Positions 18,371 to 21,472 of a DNA stretch of 21,472 bases are shown in pieces. Numbering within the stretch: the first letter of the stretch is position 1; the number at the start of each line of letters is the position of its first letter. Both the position numbers and the translations under genes were made by a program. Under the pieces are notes generated by a model. The model was not told the DNA's origin. It ran no database searches and worked only from the letters and a program-made list of their open reading frames with translations. The DNA is taken from contig CAVFYJ010000057.1 in assembly GCA_963626545.1 (NCBI GenBank), forward strand, positions 1-21,472, read 5' to 3'. The stretch is from Anthropogastromicrobium sp963626545. GTDB lineage: Bacteria > Bacillota > Clostridia > Lachnospirales > Lachnospiraceae.

Positions 18371-18845
18371 TGCCAAAGCTCAATAACTTGTCCGGCGTAA
18401 CCTCAATAACTTTTGTTCCATGTGCTAACTTTCTTTTTTGAGTTGCAAACATTTGAGACTGAAAGTAATAAGCCAGATATTTTGCATTTTCATTATGGTG
18501 AATAATCGCCGAATGCCCACTTACTGCCACTTCAGACTCTCCCAGCCATGCCAGACACTTGCAAACGTCTTCAATATTTTCGCTTGTGACAGCCATAATA
18601 ATATCATTTTTTACTGCTTTTTTCTGTTTTTTTGCGCACTCTTCACTAATAAAAGTAAAGGTTTTATCAGCAAAAAGATCATATCTTGTATAAATCTGTC
18701 CATAATGAATACAAGGGAAACCTTCTTCTTGAAAATCCTTTTTCTGAAAATTTCCACCTCTGGAAACAGTTGCTATTTCTCCCAGTGTCTTATATTCTAC
18801 TCCATTTGGACAAAGCTTCTCAATTAACTCATCTAATTTGCTCAT
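18348..18845 (-). CDS. HsdS N-terminal fragment with a single TRD
   Basis: 165 residues. The N-terminus (MSKLDELIEKLCPNGVEYKT) is a textbook type I HsdS start, followed by one TRD (to about KVIEVTPDKLLSF). The conserved helical region that should follow (PVPP..., QYEYYR) is absent; the protein ends 12 residues later, just past a G8 tract (18358-18365). With 7 or 10 G the frame would run directly into the downstream hsdS to give about 587 residues with three TRDs. The start ATG overlaps the yhcG stop (ATGA) and has AGGCGGTGAG upstream, so this fragment is well translated. It may be a broken remnant, a half-HsdS, or one phase of a switch. Confidence 0.8.
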
Positions 18846-19969
18846 GCTTTCTCACCGCCTTTCTCACTTTCTGCATTGGAATCTCTATCCATTAATTGAG
18901 CTTCTATTTCCTCAATCGTAGGCATACTTCCCTTAAATTTTTCTGGAACCAATTTTGACAATTCATAGCTTGAGATGCCCAATGGTTGACTACTAGATTC
19001 CAAAGCATATTGCGCTTCTACCCGATCCAGATCACGACATACTAAAAGACCAATCGTTGGATTATCATATTCCGTTTTAAGCTGATGATTAACAGCAACG
19101 ACATAGGTCCCAAGCTGTCCTGCATTAGCTGAATCGAAATCTCCCGTCTTTACTTCTACAACAACATAACAATGTGCTTTTGTATTATAGAAGAGTAAAT
19201 CCAAAAATTTTTCTTTTTCCCCTACAACCAGACGTACTTCTCTACCCATATAGGCAAAACCTGTTCCAAGCTCAAGCAAAAAATGGGATACATCATTTAG
19301 CAAGGCATCCTTCAATTCTTTTTCATTATATGTCTCCTGCATAGTTAAAAAGTCAAAATTGTACGGATCTTTAGTAATAGCCTGCGCCAAATCACTCTGA
19401 ATCGCAGGAAGGGTTTTAGCAAAATTCGTCAGCGCTTTCCCTTCTCTTTCATATAAATTTGAACTTACCTGATTCTGCATCACAGCTCTTGACCAATTAT
19501 TTTCAATTGTTTTTCTTACATAAAACAGAGCTTTTTCCTGATTTTCCTTACATTTATCAAGAAGAAACATATGATGTCCCCATGGAATACGAAAAATCAA
19601 TTGTAACCCAGATTCGTCAGCAAGCTGCTGACGATTTTCAGATATCTCGGATTCAGCAACTACTTGCTGACGAATCTCTGCTGTTGGATACATTTCATAA
19701 AAGTAACGCATATATTTCAAATTCGTTGGCGAAAACGATTTTATATCAGGAAAGATATCCTTTAAGTCAGTACTAATCGTATTATAAAATTGGCTTCCAT
19801 ACTTCGCCTCGTTACTCATTTTTACAATATCTCTTCCCATGGTCCAATAAAAACGTAACATTTCTTCATTGACCTTAACTGCTGCTTTCAGCTGACTTTT
19901 ACGAAATCGCTTTGAAACATCAGAAATCCAGTCCTTATATTCTTTATCTATTTTTATCAAATTGCTCAT
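18842..19969 (-). CDS. DUF1016/YhcG-family PD-(D/E)XK nuclease
   Basis: A 375-residue YhcG-like protein. The N-terminal DUF1016 domain (about 10-170) includes YWTMGRDIV, FSPTNLKYMRYFYEMYP and IPWGHH. The C-terminal nuclease domain (about 200-350) has FLDLLFYN (D257) and VVVEVKTG (E272, K274), matching PD-(D/E)XK. These proteins are frequent companions of type I RM operons and have been proposed to be nucleases in defence or DNA processing; the role is not settled. It overlaps both neighbours by ATGA (hsdM stop at its start, its own stop at the hsdS fragment's start), so it is an integral operon member. The ribosome binding site is GAGGTG. The stretch at residues 97-120 is an unusual repeated RQQ...AES segment. 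Confidence 0.88.
   Translation of the reverse strand: MSNLIKIDKEYKDWISDVSKRFRKSQLKAAVKVNEEMLRFYWTMGRDIVKMSNEAKYGSQFYNTISTDLKDIFPDIKSFSPTNLKYMRYFYEMYPTAEIRQQVVAESEISENRQQLADESGLQLIFRIPWGHHMFLLDKCKENQEKALFYVRKTIENNWSRAVMQNQVSSNLYEREGKALTNFAKTLPAIQSDLAQAITKDPYNFDFLTMQETYNEKELKDALLNDVSHFLLELGTGFAYMGREVRLVVGEKEKFLDLLFYNTKAHCYVVVEVKTGDFDSANAGQLGTYVVAVNHQLKTEYDNPTIGLLVCRDLDRVEAQYALESSSQPLGISSYELSKLVPEKFKGSMPTIEEIEAQLMDRDSNAESEKGGEKA
19611..19676. repeat. Inverted repeats in the yhcG linker
   Basis: GATTCGTCAGCAAG (19611-19624) and CTTGCTGACGAATC (19663-19676) are a perfect 14-bp inverted pair 38 bp apart. Within it CGTCAGCA (19615-19622) and TGCTGACG (19626-19633) form a second perfect 8-bp hairpin with a 3-nt loop. 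They encode the two related peptides RQQVVAES and RQQLADES. Confidence 0.8.
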
Positions 19970-21414
19970 GCATTCACCTCAATCTCCGCAATAATCTTAT
20001 CAATTTCATCTCTCAGTACTTGCTCACGCGCTACAATCTCCTTAATCTCGGCATTCAGCTTCACAATATCAATTTTCTCTCTGGTATCCTCTGCCTCTAC
20101 ATAAGTCGATACGGAAAGATTATAATCATTTTCAGAAACTTCTTCATAGGATGCCAGATGTGAAAAATGCTTAATTTCTTCACGCTTTGCAAATACATTA
20201 ACAATCTTTTCTATGTTCTCCTGTGTCAGTTTATTATTATTGGTTACCTTCACACATTCATTTGACGCATCAATAAACAGAACTTGATTATCACTTTTTC
20301 CTTTTTTGAGAACCATAATACAAGTAGCAATCGACGTTCCAAAAAACAGATTGCCTGGAAGCTGTATTACACTATCAATGAAATTATTATCAATAAGATA
20401 TTTTCGGATTTTTTGCTCTGCTCCGCCTCGATACATGATACCAGGGAAACATACAATCGCTGCTGTTCCATTCGCGGCAAGCCATGACAGACTGTGCATA
20501 ATAAAAGCCAAATCAGCCTTACTCTTCGGTGCCAGAACTCCTGCTGGTGCAAATCGTGGGTCATTAATCAATAATGGATTATCATCACCGACCCACTTAA
20601 TTGAATACGGCGGATTAGAAACAATCAATTCAAATGGCTCATCATCCCAATGCTGCGGATTTGTCAAAGTATCTTCACATTCAATATCAAACTTATCGAA
20701 TCCAATATCATGTAAAAACATATTGATACGACAAAGATTGTATGTTGTTATATTTATCTCCTGCCCATAAAATCCATTCAGAACTGCTTCTTTCCCCAGA
20801 ACTTTCTCTGCTTTTAATAAAAGAGAACCAGAGCCACATGCCGGGTCATATACTTTATTAATTGTCTTTTTGCCTACTGTTCCAATACGGGTTAATAATT
20901 CTGACACATCCGCTGGAGTAAAAAACTCTCCTCCTGACTTTCCTGCGTTAGATGCGTACATTGTCATTAAATATTCATATGCATCACCAAATGCATCAAT
21001 ATCATGATCTTTTACACTACCCAAATTCATATTGGAAATACCAATTAACAACTTCGCCAAACGTTCATTACGTTTTGCTACAGTTGCTCCCAACTTATTA
21101 CTGTTCACATCAAAATCATCAAACAAACCTGCAAAGCTATTTTCTGATTCGCTTCCTTTTGCAGATTCCTCGATATGACGAAATACTCGTTCCAATGTTT
21201 CATTCAGATTTTCATCATCTAATGCCCGTTTGCATACATTACAGAAAAGCTCACTTGGCAAAATAAAAAAGCCTTTTGAGGGTATAAGGTCTTCCCTCGC
21301 TTCCTCAGCCTCTTCATCGGACAGTTGTGCATAATCAAAACCAGTATTTCCTGCTGCAATCTCGTCACTGTTAATGTAATAAGTCAAATTTTCAGAGATA
21401 TAACGATAAAACAT
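19966..21414 (-). CDS. hsdM: Type I DNA methyltransferase M subunit (HsdM), 5'-truncated
   Basis: 482 residues of an N6-adenine methyltransferase. SGGEFFTP (160-167), motif I DPACGSG (190-196) binding S-adenosylmethionine, and motif IV NPPY (267-270) are intact, as is the helical C-terminus. The protein begins at MFYRYISENLTYYI, which in EcoR124-type HsdM lies some 35 to 40 residues after the true start (usual context ...YKDYILGFMFYRYISEN). No Shine-Dalgarno precedes this ATG, and an in-frame TGA lies just upstream, inside the palindromic repeat at 21428-21448. So the 5' end seems lost or separated, at least in this window. The missing N-terminal helices help contact HsdS and DNA, so activity is doubtful unless the piece is supplied elsewhere. 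It is the first gene of the visible operon. Confidence 0.88.
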   Translation of the reverse strand: MFYRYISENLTYYINSDEIAAGNTGFDYAQLSDEEAEEAREDLIPSKGFFILPSELFCNVCKRALDDENLNETLERVFRHIEESAKGSESENSFAGLFDDFDVNSNKLGATVAKRNERLAKLLIGISNMNLGSVKDHDIDAFGDAYEYLMTMYASNAGKSGGEFFTPADVSELLTRIGTVGKKTINKVYDPACGSGSLLLKAEKVLGKEAVLNGFYGQEINITTYNLCRINMFLHDIGFDKFDIECEDTLTNPQHWDDEPFELIVSNPPYSIKWVGDDNPLLINDPRFAPAGVLAPKSKADLAFIMHSLSWLAANGTAAIVCFPGIMYRGGAEQKIRKYLIDNNFIDSVIQLPGNLFFGTSIATCIMVLKKGKSDNQVLFIDASNECVKVTNNNKLTQENIEKIVNVFAKREEIKHFSHLASYEEVSENDYNLSVSTYVEAEDTREKIDIVKLNAEIKEIVAREQVLRDEIDKIIAEIEVNA

Positions 21415-21427
21415 GGTTCGTGAACTA

Positions 21428-21448
21428 CTCGGTCATTGAATGGCCGAG
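21428..21448. repeat. 21-bp palindromic repeat, copy 2
   Basis: Identical to 12-32 in sequence and orientation. It starts 14 bp upstream of the first hsdM codon in this window and contributes the stop codon that closes the hsdM frame. The heptamer CGTGAAC (21419-21425), also part of the palindrome at 1115-1133, lies beside it. Confidence 0.75.
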
Positions 21449-21472
21449 CATCCAAAGTTTCCCTTGAATGCC

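Overview
The window looks like a chromosomal segment of a gut Firmicute, most likely a Lachnospiraceae-type Clostridia. The reasons are strong AGGAGG-like ribosome binding sites, consensus sigma-A-type promoters, moderate GC in the left two thirds, intracellular glycosidases, and protein variants (MraY, NBP35/Mrp, type I RM) typical of that group. No rRNA, tRNA, transposase or CRISPR array is visible. The species assignment is inference.

Left part (1-3440): a minus-strand Mrp/NBP35-type Fe-S carrier ATPase and a minus-strand YfcE-type phosphodiesterase. They are followed by a plus-strand secreted, membrane-anchored M28 aminopeptidase with a near-consensus promoter and a clear terminator. Middle part (3440-8835, minus strand): a glycan module with a GH43-like enzyme, a CapA-like membrane-anchored metallophosphatase, a GH127 beta-L-arabinofuranosidase and a discoidin-like/CBM32-like protein translationally coupled to it. 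Then on the plus strand (9130-13195): an MraY-type phosphotransferase with divergent signature motifs and a GH2 LacZ-type beta-galactosidase. The glycosidases lack signal peptides, so they probably act in the cytosol on imported plant-type oligosaccharides.

Right part (13337-21448, minus strand, visibly AT-richer): a deleted ketopantoate reductase remnant, then a type I restriction-modification operon. In transcription order it is hsdM, a DUF1016/YhcG PD-(D/E)XK nuclease, an hsdS fragment, hsdS and hsdR. Successive genes overlap by ATGA or are separated by a few bases.

The most interesting structure is the hsdS region. It carries two simple-sequence tracts: a G8 homopolymer exactly at the junction of the hsdS fragment and hsdS, and a 13-copy AAGC tetranucleotide tract between the two target recognition domains (TRDs) of hsdS. 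Slippage at the first would fuse or separate an extra TRD. Slippage at the second would switch between a two-TRD and a one-TRD protein, and steps of three units would lengthen or shorten a linker by four residues. Together with three TRDs, a nuclease gene inside the operon and an apparently 5'-truncated hsdM abutting a palindromic repeat, this looks like a multi-state phase-variable or decaying type I system. A 21-bp palindromic repeat occurs identically near both ends of the window, and a diverged copy lies at 7886-7906.
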